Shown here: in pieces, positions 12,579 to 22,667 of the stretch | Position numbering within the stretch: the stretch's first letter is position 1 | Layout: the number at the start of each line of letters is the position of its first letter | Source: Actinomucor elegans | Lineage: Eukaryota; Mucoromycota; Mucoromycetes; Mucorales; Mucoraceae | Assembly: GCA_026027325.1 (NCBI GenBank) | Contig: JAMSLZ010000006.1 | Span: 1,612,001-1,676,000 of the forward strand | DNA length: 64,000 nucleotides | Reading direction: 5' to 3' | Made by a program: the position numbers and the translations under genes | Notes under the pieces: generated by a model | The model's database searches: none | The model's input: the letters and a program-made list of their open reading frames with translations, nothing else | Told to the model about the DNA's origin: nothing

Positions 12579-15500
12579 ATGCGTAGCTTAGAACTCTTGG
12601 GACAAAGATCCACCAAGGTTACTAGTTCAGAAATCAAAGGACGCTCCTTTATTGCAACTGATCCCGAGTCCTTGACTGTATATGTCGCTTTTGAAGATAC
12701 CAACTCGCAAGTTCGTGTCGCAGCCACTAACCTTGCTCCCGGCGATCCTACTTCGTTTATCGAGTTGGGCCGTTGCCATGCTTCTGCTATTGTCAGTTTT
12801 ACATTTTTGGCCGACCAGCAAGTAGCCTGTCTGTGTACATATAATGGCGATATTATGCTCTTTAGCAAAGAGCGCTTCGAAAAGGGCGAGGAAGCTGTAA
12901 GAATATATAGATATATTAAAGAGCATAACAGTAACAAATTTGACATGTATAGATGGAACTTATGGGTTCTGTTGACTCTGGTATTCATGCCATGTGTTGG
13001 AGTCCTGATCAAGATTTGGTTGTGTTAGTGACAGGTGGGTTTCCAAGCCCTAAAGTTATAAACTGGTGAGACTGAAACGAATTTTACATAGGTGAAAAGA
13101 AGGTTTTGGAAATGACACAAGATTTTGATACTATCACCGAGTTTGATCTTCATGTTGAAGATCAAGGAGAAGGCGTACAGCACAGTGTCGGCTGGGGTAG
13201 TAAAGAGACTCAGTTCCACGGATCAGCTGGTAAACAAGCCGCACAACAAAAAGTCGATACTAGTAAATTCAGTGTGTCAGACGATGATGATAATAAGCCT
13301 CGCGTCTCATGGAGAGGTGATGGTAGTTTCTTTACTGTCTCGGATGTAGATCCTAGTCGTTCTGCCCGAGTAATTCGTGTCTTTAATCGTGAGGGTATCC
13401 TTCAAAACACGAGTGAACCTGTAGATAAACTGGAACATGTATTGGATTGGAGACCATCTGGAAATTTGATTGTATCGAGTCAGCGTTTGCCTCATCGTCA
13501 TGATATCGTGTTTTTCGAAAGAAACGGTCTTCGTCATGGCGAATTTACGCTGAGAGAGACGCGCGACGTCAAACAAAAGGTTTTGGAAGTATCGTGGAAT
13601 GCAGATTCAACCGTTCTTGCAGTCTGGATCGAATCAGAAATTAACAAAAAAGTGCAAAAAACAGTTCAATTTTGGACATCTAAAAACTATCACTGGTATA
13701 TGAAGCAGCATGTTGTTCTTTCTGAAAGTAGAGATGTGTGTGGATTTTCATGGGATGTCGAAAATGCTTTGATTGCACATGTTTTCACCAGCACTGGTGA
13801 ATACAGTAGACTCTCTTACACTTGGGACGTTTACACCAGCACTTCAATCGACGAATCGAATTCTGGATATGTTGCCGTTATCGATGGTTCTCAGTTACTA
13901 CTGACTCCGTTTGCATATATGAATGTACCGCCTCCAATGAGCTCTCTTACAATTACTGCACAAGATAACATCCAGTATGTCGCATTTGGGAGCCAAAAGA
14001 ATGGATTAGACATTGCAGTTCTCACCAACCAAAAGATTCAGTTCTTCCAATTGCCTGAAAAAGGATTGGGTAACCCTACACTACTTTGTGAGATCCCTCT
14101 ACCAGAAATCAATGCAAAGAACAAAAGCTATGCTCACAATCCAGTCCGTCAACTATGCTGGATTAACGAAACTCAATTAGTATACTGCCAATATGACGAA
14201 GAGCTTGAAACAGATATGCTTTGTACTGCAAATTTTGCTATTGGTGCCGACTCTATGAATATCACTGCAGTTCCTTTAGATGGCCTTATTGGTCGTATTT
14301 ACTTCAACGCTTCCTCTAAGGATTTGGTTGCTGAAGGTGTAAATGGAACAGTGTATAGTGTAGAACTGCAAGATGGTATGCCAGAGGTTCGTAATATCGA
14401 GCAATTCCCCGATTTCTGTCCTTGGATTGCCACTGCCCGCGTTGGATTGACCGAAGAAGATGCCGAACGTGCAGTTATCGGTTTAACTGAACGTAGCAAA
14501 CTATATATCAATGACAAACTTATCTCTTCTGAAGCCACTTCTTTCTTTTTGCGCGCAAATTGGCTTGTGTTCTCCACAACGAGTCATAGTGCAAGATTCT
14601 TGTCTCTTGATAGTTCTTCATTAGAAAACCTGAAGCTTTCAGACGAGGCTAGCGATGCCTATGATGAAACATCAAGACGCCTTGAACGTGGCTCCAAGAT
14701 TGTCATGGCTACTCAACATAAACCCTCTCTTGTGCTTCAAATGCCTCGTGGTAATCTGGAAACCATCAGTCCTCGTGCTTTCGTTCTCGCTACTATCCGT
14801 GAAGATTTGAAGGCTCTCAACTTCCGCTCTGCTTTCGTCGCATGTAGAAAGAATAGAATTGATCTAAACATTTTATATGATGACAGCCCAGAACGGTTTA
14901 TGGAGCATATCCGCACTTTTATCGAGCAAGTTTCTGAAGTGGATTACTTGAACTTGTTTTTATCCAACCTTAGAAACGAAGATACATTGGTGACCATGTA
15001 CCGCCGTGGTGGTCGTACTGCAGATCAATTAACAGCTGCTTCAGGTGTTGAAAACAAGGTGAATAGTATCTGTGAGGCTGTTCGCAATGTTCTTATCGAG
15101 CTTGGCCGTGAGCATTATATGCAATCTATTCTTTCGACTTATGTTAGAAGTTCACCTCCCGACATTGAATCTGCTATGGCTCTTTTGTCTGAACTTCGTG
15201 AAACCAACATGCCTGCTGCTGAAGAAGCTTTAAAATATACCATCTTCCTTTGTAAGGCTGATTTACTCTACAATGTCGCTTTGGGTATGTACAATTTCCC
15301 TCTTGTACTTATGGTCGCTCAACAGGCTCAGATGGATCCCAAAGAGTACTTGCCATTCTTGCAAGAACTCAAAAACTTTGAAAAATACTATCAACGATTT
15401 AAGATTGATGATCATTTGAAGCGCTATGAAAAGGCCATCAAGAACTTAAGCTTGGCAGGTGATCAGCATTTCGAAGAGCTGCTCAATTATATGCAAACAC

Positions 15501-16703
15501 ATTCTCTGTATCATATTGCCATTGAAGAGTATGCTCACAAAAAGCAGCAAAAGATTGAAATTCTGCAAGTATACGCCGCTCATCTGGACTTTAAGACTAA
15601 CTTTGAAGAGGCTGGTATTGTCTATACAATGGCTGGTAACTCTGTGAAGGCTTTGGAATCTTATCGTATGGCTGGTTGTTGGAGAGAATCTTTCTCCATT
15701 GCTAATCAATTGAAGTACACTGAGGAAGAGATGCATTCTCTGGCTTACGATATGATTGAATACCTGAAGGACAAGCGCAGATTCCAAGAAGCCGCTGTCG
15801 TTGCAAAGGACTACGCCAAGGATATTGAAGAAGTTGTTGATTGTCTTTTGAAGGGCAGTGCCTGGAAAGAAGCAGAACGTACATCTTACACACACAATCG
15901 TGCCGATCTTATTGAGACGCATGTCAAACCGGGTCTTGTTGAAGGATATACTCAAATGGATGATGATATTGATGAGATGATGGCTCAATTCCATAAGCAA
16001 ACCGCTCGTCTTGTTGAACTCCGTACACGCAAACCCGAGCAAACTATGGAGAACCCTATGGCAAATGATGAATCTCTTGATAATATTGATATGTTCTCTG
16101 ATACCACTTCCATGTACAGTCAATTTACAAGATATACAAATGCATCGTCGCGAGTGTCATCCGTATCTTCACAAGGATCTGCCAAAACTAGAAAGACATC
16201 TAAGCTTAGAAGAAAAGAAGAACGTAAGAGAGCTCGTGGCAAGAAAGGCACTGTATTCGAAGAAGAATACATTGTCAACTCGTTGAAGAAACTTTATGAA
16301 AAGGCCAGTAATTTACAAAGTAAGCTTCTTTTATATATATATATTTTTTATAAAATACAATTCGCCTAATACTAACTGTTTAAACTTGATAGCTGAACTT
16401 GGTACTCTGATACGTGCCCTTGTTCCATTTGAATACGTTGAAGAAGCTAGAGCAATTCAAGAAAAGTTTGAAAAGTTCCTCAAAGAATTGGACTCCTCCA
16501 TAGCCACAATCTTTGTGCCTTTGCAGCTAACTGTGAGCTTGGTAAGTGATACCTAACTTGTTTTCTATTACTGGCAAATGACTAACCTATTTATCTCGAT
16601 ATAGTATGCTTCACTGGAAGAATTTGAAGAAGCAAAAAACAATCCTAAAATCATAGAAAAGCCTGTAATGGCCAAAGTGGATTGGAAACTGCAACTTCTC
16701 TAA
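12579..16703 (+). CDS. ELP1: Elongator complex protein 1 (Elp1/Iki3)
   Basis: Largest scaffold subunit of Elongator, which in known eukaryotes makes the cm5U/mcm5U modification of wobble uridine in tRNA. Exons: 12579-12896, 12953-13034, 13092-16319, 16393-16541, 16605-16703; 1291 aa. The start MRSLELLGQRSTKV was chosen over an upstream in-frame start because it matches the family N-terminus (MRNL...). Joining exons 1-3 gives SVDSGIHAMCWSPD...VTGEKKVLEMT, a typical Elp1 propeller segment. The N-terminal half is WD40-like, the middle is helical. Near the C-terminus is a basic patch (KTRKTSKLRRKEERKRARGKKG), which in the family binds tRNA, followed by the EEEYIVNSLKKL helix. The intron at 16320 shows a TACTAAC branch site. 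Intact. Confidence 0.95.
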
Positions 16704-18341
16704 GTTAGATGCTACACCTAAAAATTTAAATGTGTAATAAAAGTAGAGTCTTTCAAATACTGAAACGCGTTCTGTGATCCGTTAAGTAATAAGGCCGTTT
16801 ACTTAACTATTACGAGAATCCTCAGATTGCTGTTCCTGTCGTGCTGATCATAACAGTTAGGATCCCTTTTATTAGACGCTACTGTCAAATTGAAATACCT
16901 AGTTATGTTTTGTTCCTTTTGGCCCTATACCATCAATATGTCGATAGTTACTTGAAGAGGGATGCTTTAGAAACTCGTTGATTGGCGAAAGAATATTAAT
17001 AATTCAAACAGTGACATACCATGTATAAGGGGTAAACAGTCAAATACATCCTCTTAGTGGTATATGAGCAGCGATCTTAAATTAGCAAATGAGTGCGAGA
17101 CATCTACTTCTGCAAAGTATTAAGGTCATCTTATAATTTCATCATATACAGTCATTTATTCTGAGCTTAAAAGAGTAACAATTTGACAAGACATCTGACC
17201 GAGAAGATGGTCAAAAATCATTTAACATTCTATATGAAACATATGCACTTTACTGTTTCTCATTAGCAGATGTAATATATTCAATACATTTCATTTCAAC
17301 AAAAGCTCTGATAGAAGCAGTGGCTTATTTAAAACGCGAAATATGTATTTAGTACAACCATTAACCTCGATCTGTTGAGAGATCTACACATCATGAGTTT
17401 TCTTACATGAAATGCTTGTATTTTACTACATGTGATTAATTAATAGTTTATTCTTTATATTTCTGTTAATAAATAGCTCCAAGATATACCACAGTTAATA
17501 ATGAACATGTAGAAATTATTAAATGTAACATAAAACCGAGATTGTCAGAAATTTAATACAATGAAAACAAAGAGCTAGTTTCCATGATGATGCTATTTTC
17601 AAATCTCATAAACCTTTTAATGTTCTCTTTGAAGGAGTAAATAGCATAACGGAGACATGATACTGTCGATAGTGCAAATTCGTCAATGCAATTGTGAGCC
17701 TGTAGAAATATATTTCAGTGCATTAATTATATATTACTATTTGAATTATAGCTGCATCAGTATTAAACGCTCTTTATACTGTTTGATATGCAATTCAACT
17801 TTGCCCACATAGTGTTAATACAAGTTCCGCATATTGGCCCTTTATTAAATAGTGAAGAGTTAAATAAAATTCGTTCTGAAGCCTATAGGGATATCCTGAT
17901 TTTGATTCACTTTATGATTAAATAATTAACAAATGCGTGATTATTTCCTGCTGCTGCTGACGGTGTAGGTTTGCATTATTTTTTTGGTGGCAGCAAAGAC
18001 ATTGTATAGGGATGCTTCATACTAGACATTATTTGATACAGTAGAAACTGTATACAATATTTTAATTCCAAGTTTATACATAAAAACCTAATTATTATAT
18101 GAAGTGGGCTAAGTATGAAGTTTTAACGAGTAATAATGATGGTTACAAACTTTCAGGTGTTTCTCCGTTTCTCGGGTTGATGAAAATCACTGACAATTTC
18201 TATATTATTAAAGCTTCTAAGAGACGATGCCCATATGATTAAAACGGGATTCATTATTCTAAATTCTAATCAAGTATCAAAATGAAAAACAACATAATTA
18301 TTTTGTAGATACAAATTCTAAATATTTATTATCTAATCATT
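16704..18341. other. Intergenic gap, ELP1 to poly-Asp gene
   Basis: About 1.6 kb of AT-rich DNA with no supportable gene. Sequence near 17200-17320 (CATTCTATATGAAACATA and following) is similar in direct orientation to 11950-12060 upstream of ELP1 and appears to be a degenerate repeat copy. Confidence 0.6.
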
Positions 18342-18438
18342 TTAATCGTCGTCTTCATCTTCATCGTCTTCATCTTCGTCTTCATCATCATCATCATCAT
18401 CGTCGTCGTCATCATCATCATCATCATCGTCGTCGTCG

Positions 18439-18479
<41 letters not shown>

Positions 18480-18489
18480 GTCGTCGTCG

Positions 18490-18530
<41 letters not shown>

Positions 18531-19176
18531 GTCGTCATCATCATCATCATCATCATCACCGTCTTTATCTTTGATATTTGTGGCCTTTACTTGAGCTTTA
18601 CCGGAGACACTTTCAAATGTGTCTTTTTTGGCTTGTAATTCATTACCAAGAAGCGCACGATATATATTGTCCTGAAAAAGAGAAAATTTCTTTTCCTCGA
18701 TAACTATTTCACGATACATCATTGAGTAAGTGTGAAGCTGTGGGATCAAAGGAAGGTTTACCTGGAGCAATACGGATAGCGCCATGACCCACTCCCGAGT
18801 TACCTTTAAGCTTGACAGTGACAATATGATGGCCTTTATCAAGATTAAAGAAACCCTGGCGGTATTGATTTTCATTGACACCATCATCATTGTCTTTAGT
18901 AATTTCTGTTTCTCCTACAAGCACACCATTATCATAGACAAAGAATCCTTCGCCATAGGGGTCCAAGTCGGTAACATGAACGCGTGAAGGTTCCAACAAA
19001 CTCACTTCAAAATTTTGGTTCGTTCTTTTGACAGTAGGAGACCAATTAAATTCAGTAAATGTATTGAGCAAAGCATTCGTAGAGGAGTCTACTGAAGAAG
19101 GGATGGCAGCAGCATAAGCTGTACTACATAAAATGACAGTCAAAGTAACTGCACTGCATATAGAGTAGAATTTCAT
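18342..19176 (-). CDS. Secreted protein with poly-aspartate tail
   Basis: Unknown family. Exons 19176-18718 and 18671-18342 join in phase (donor GTATCG, acceptor TTTTCAG) to give 262 aa. Residues 1-22 are a classic signal peptide (MKFYSICSAVTLTVILCSTAYA). Residues about 35-150 look like a compact beta-rich domain (EVSLLEPSRVHVTDLDPYGEG...QYRQGFFNLDKGHHIVTVKLKG). After a short linker, residues 192-249 are 58 uninterrupted Asp encoded by mixed GAT/GAC, followed by a 13-residue Asp/Glu tail. I infer a secreted or wall-associated polyanion that could bind Ca2+ or other cations. A TATA-like box lies at 19226-19234. The Asp tract is a trinucleotide repeat and its length probably varies between strains. 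Without the second exon the reading frame stops early, which supports the splice. Confidence 0.75.
18384..18557 (-). repeat. (GAY)58 trinucleotide tract encoding poly-Asp
   Basis: 58 consecutive GAT/GAC codons (atc/gtc on the plus strand). The imperfect alternation of GAT blocks and GAC blocks suggests expansion by slippage or unequal crossing-over of small blocks. Confidence 0.95.
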
Positions 19177-19225
19177 AGTAGAAAGGGATAATGGATAGAG
19201 CTAGTATGTATGAAAAAACTGGATA

Positions 19226-19234
19226 CTTTTTATA
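19226..19234 (-). promoter_or_regulatory. TATA-like box of the poly-Asp gene
   Basis: TATAAAAAG on the minus strand, about 50 bp upstream of the ATG at 19176. Confidence 0.5.
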
Positions 19235-19323
19235 CAACAAAAAAGCTAGCTCTTCTGGTGAGCATTGTGATAAAGGCTGGTCTAAAGAGAAGTATGTATT
19301 TATTATGTATAGAATATGCATAG

Positions 19324-19756
19324 CTAGTTCTTAGTTGGTCGGTGATCCACCACAACAATAGGGGACATCATTTCTAGCTCTTGCTTTTCTAGGTCACTAG
19401 CTGGCTTCTGCTCTTCAATTAAATCAGCTAGAAACATGCCAGCTGTTGCAAATAACATACCACCTATTTACAAATACAGTTTAGAATATCGTTGTATATT
19501 ACAAACAGCTCTGCTTATTTACCGAGTCCAAGAGTGATTCTGGTTTTTGGTGGCAACGATTTATAGGATCCCCATAATGACTTTCTCTGCATTTGTACTG
19601 ACAGTTACGTTTTAAAAGTGAAAAGGAAAAGAGAGCAGCGCACAGAGGAAAGACTGCTTTTTTTTTTGGAACGGGTATCAATTTATTATGAGGTATACCT
19701 TGTGCATTTGTATTTTTCCAAGTCTTCGGATGAAGTTTTCGGATTATAGGAGACAT
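19324..19756 (-). CDS. Small single-pass membrane protein, 90 aa
   Basis: Not recognised as a named family. Three exons in phase: 19756-19699, 19597-19523, 19463-19324. The first part is MSPIIRKLHPKTWKNTN, then KSLWGSYKSLPPKTRITL, then one hydrophobic helix (GLGGMLFATAGMFLADLI) and a polar tail ending RPTKN. A short basic N-terminus, a W-x-S-Y-K-x-L-P-P-K-T-R motif and one membrane span are reminiscent of small mitochondrial inner-membrane proteins, but that is only inference. A shorter start at 19592 (MQRKSLWG) is possible; the three-exon form is preferred because both junctions keep phase and use good splice sites. No single reading frame covers the whole gene. Confidence 0.55.
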
Positions 19757-20209
19757 TTTTCATATGTAGTTCATAATATAGGTGTATTTCTTATACTTGA
19801 TGATATATTGTAATTCTTTCATATCAGACGAAGCTTCTAACCAAAAGTCGCAAAGATCTGAACATAAGTCGTGATAACTAGAAATTCTGAACATTATCGT
19901 ATCATTTTACTTATACCATTCAAAGTGAAATATTGTTTATTATAAACTTTGTTAATATGCTTTACATGTATTATGATATTTTTAATATACAAAACAGAAG
20001 TGAAGCAATGCATCTCTTGGTTAAATCAATGTCATCCAGTAACAATACTCGAAAATACAGGTCACGCAGTACAATTTAAATGCAGTTTACATGAACCTTT
20101 CAATGTAACCATCTTTTTCTATAGCATTACATACTTTAATCATGAAGCGAATTACTTTATTAATCTGCATGTTTGTGCTTTAAACAGTCTGTTCAATTAA
20201 AATGTCTAC
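19757..20209. other. Short divergent intergenic region
   Basis: About 450 bp between two divergent small genes. It contains an 83-codon open frame at 19949-20200 with no recognisable features, which I do not call. Confidence 0.5.
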
Positions 20210-20842
20210 ATGCTGACTTTTTTTTTAAAAAAAACAACATATAGATTTAATGTTATTGCATCAATACTTGCCGAAACTCCATATCGACGAACACCTCCAT
20301 TTGGCACTATCGAAGATACAGCTACTAAGCATCTAGGCGAATATACCCATTCACATGAAACTGTAGATAAATCCACATACACTTGTCGCTCCATAGGTGA
20401 ATGTCAAGTATGCTCGCCTTTTGAAAAGGTAAAGTAAATACCACTGCTTTGTGTTATGCATATTGATATCGTTAGTAGAAAACACAACCTTATTGTGTAG
20501 AGTTTGGGAACAAAGAAGCAGTTCGCTGTGAATGGGACGACCCAGAATTAGCAGATAGAAAGAACCAAACTGCTTTTTACGAGGATGATGCAATTTCATT
20601 ACCTTCTTTTCGAGCCTGTCCTCGAGTAAAGAGCATAGAGAGAGCACGATTTATCAAATTCGAGGCAAGATTTACTAGTGTTTTTTTGCATACTGGAGAT
20701 TGTATAATTTACTCGTCTTTTTTTTTAGGGATGGAATATAGCTATTGCAGTGACCTCAGTTGCAGTTTTCAGTTGGAGACAAAGAAAGATAGCGCGCGAA
20801 CAATATCAGAGATTAGCACAACGCATTGGTGTAGTTGTATAA
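20210..20842 (+). CDS. JTB-like single-pass membrane protein
   Basis: Similar in layout to the metazoan JTB family (jumping translocation breakpoint; a small type I membrane protein with a Cys-rich ectodomain). Exons 20210-20428, 20479-20664, 20729-20842; 172 aa. Seen: a Cys-rich segment (CRSIGECQVCSPFEK, then QPYCVEFGNKEAVRCEW, then SFRACP), the juxtamembrane RARFIKFEGWN, one membrane helix (IAIAVTSVAVFSW) and a basic tail RQRKIAREQYQRLAQRIG. The FWKFEG-TM-RQR arrangement is what I recognise from JTB. Intron 2 begins GCAAGA and ends TAG, so it is a probable GC-AG intron; no GT donor nearby keeps the frame. The N-terminus (MLTFFLKKTTYR) is a weak signal peptide; an unseen upstream exon is possible because CATATAG just inside it could be an acceptor. 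Confidence 0.6.
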
Positions 20843-21006
20843 TGAAAAAAAAAACTCTTATTAAACTACGAATTAGACCATGCACCTTTTATTATTATTG
20901 TTAAGAAAAAGCAAAGTCGCGGGATCGGATGGGAGGGGGATATGATTAGGTGTATATAAAAAGAATCTATGATAATATGTACAGAAATAGAGTAATTAGA
21001 AGGCTA

Positions 21007-22667
21007 TTATGCTTTTTGGTTGACAAATTGATGAATGGTAGCCAACATTTCGTTCTGCCAAGAGCGATGAAAGAGAAAAGAAGCATGGTCAAGTCCTTTC
21101 ATCACAGTAGCATCAATACCATGATGGTTTAAATAGGTATCTACGCGCATAGAATCAACGATATTGTCTTTTTCAGATAAAAAGACTTTGGTATTCTTGG
21201 GCATCTTTACAGAAGAGGTATAAGAGTGATTATGATGAGGTACTTCAGGTGCAACGTAAAGAGCTGTTTGAAACCAGTGAAAATGACGCGAAATATAATA
21301 AGAAATATACAGTTCAGTGGATGCAAAATATTTGACAAGGCCCTGGATTATATAATATCAGTATTGGCATATTAGTGGGCAGTAATAAAATCACGCTTAC
21401 CTGTGCTGCTGTCTTTGGGGTCCGGTAGACAAAGTTTGAGCAACTAGAAATGACACATGATAATTAGTCAAACTGCGGTTAAATACATTAGGCTTCCACT
21501 TACACATCTTTGTAGTGCAACATGAAACAGATTGGATCCAAGAAAACGATACCGGCTACACACTGAGTATGCTTCACAACCCATGAGGCAACGGCTGTGC
21601 CTAGTGAATGGGCGACGAATACAGCATCTTCAAAATCATGTCGATGCAGCATATTCTGAAGATCACGAACAGTCTCCTGCATGGTAGGGACATCTTCTAT
21701 GCAGTGCATAGAAACATAGGGGAGTTCAATAAAGAAAATTGGGGCATCTACAGCCAGTAGCTTTGAAACAAAGGTAATGTAGCACATCAGTCCAGCCCCA
21801 ATACCATGAATAAAGACAATGGGTTTCTTTGTGCGATCACCTTCTCGGAACCAATATGAGACTCTTTCGGGTGTATTCACAAGTGGTTCATAGGATTGTT
21901 GGGGATCCATTAAATTCCAAATTGTTGACCTTGTTTCTGGGCCATATTTTGTCATTCCCCAAAGAAATTGACAAACAAAGCCAAATAAAGTAGTAAAGAA
22001 CATGATGGCAGTATAAAATGCAAGTGGACGGTGATAAGCATGAACTGGATCAAGGTTGATTCGATAAGCAACAATGTCTTCATTGTAACCATGATCAAAT
22101 TGAACATGAAATTCTTGTTCGAAATTATCAATCATATAATTCATTTCTTCAGTGGCTGCTTCGTCTTTTAATACATCTTCCAATGGTAACGCAAAGAATG
22201 CCCAAGACAGCCTTCATAAACAAAACAGAAAAAAAAAAACGTAAATAAATGCACAGACTATAAAAGCTTATTTACCATTCAGCTACATTGTCACGACCAA
22301 TATCTTCAAAACGAGGATGAAGACTAGCATCAGAGCTCAACGTGAACCATTCTGGCAGCCATGTTTCGGCTTGATCGATGTTGGCTAAGCATACGGAGTA
22401 AAGATCGCTTCTTTCTTTAGCACTGGGAGCCACACTGGGTAAGATACGTTGCATTCTACTGCGTGTGATTTGGAAAAAGACGTAAAACATCAATTCACAG
22501 CCCAACCAATAATGAATAAATGTATCAACGGATTGGTGTATAACAAATGGCTTTTGTTCAGTGGCAAAATAGTAGACATAATAGAAAAAAGCGAATGGTG
22601 CTACTGCTGTTTGAACTACAGCCGAGCTAAATATCAATCCTCTTGTTACTGATGTATCTGGTATCAT
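21007..22667 (-). CDS. Membrane-anchored alpha/beta hydrolase
   Basis: Exons 22667-22276, 22211-21504, 21443-21401, 21342-21007; 492 aa with consistent phases. The N-terminal region has two hydrophobic stretches (LIFSSAVVQTAVAPFAFFYYVYYFA; a second around YWLGCELMFYVFFQI), and another lies near residue 200 (FYTAIMFFTTLFGFVCQFLWG), so the enzyme is probably membrane-bound. The hydrolase core shows the oxyanion HGIGAG near 266, the nucleophile elbow AHSLG (Ser about 333), an acid at LSEKDNIVD and the His at GLDHASFLF. Substrate unknown; a lipase/esterase or acyl-thioesterase role is plausible. Convergent with the JTB-like gene, stops 164 bp apart. Confidence 0.85.

Noticed and set aside
18329..18559. 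Poly-Met/Thr open frame in the Asp tract
   Set aside because: Out-of-frame reading of the same trinucleotide repeat (ATG/ACG from GAT/GAC); the Asp frame continues the signal-peptide protein through a good intron.
19949..20200. 83-codon frame before the JTB-like gene
   Set aside because: No family, no clear promoter, and it ends just before the JTB-like start; at most it could contain a leader exon, which I cannot show.
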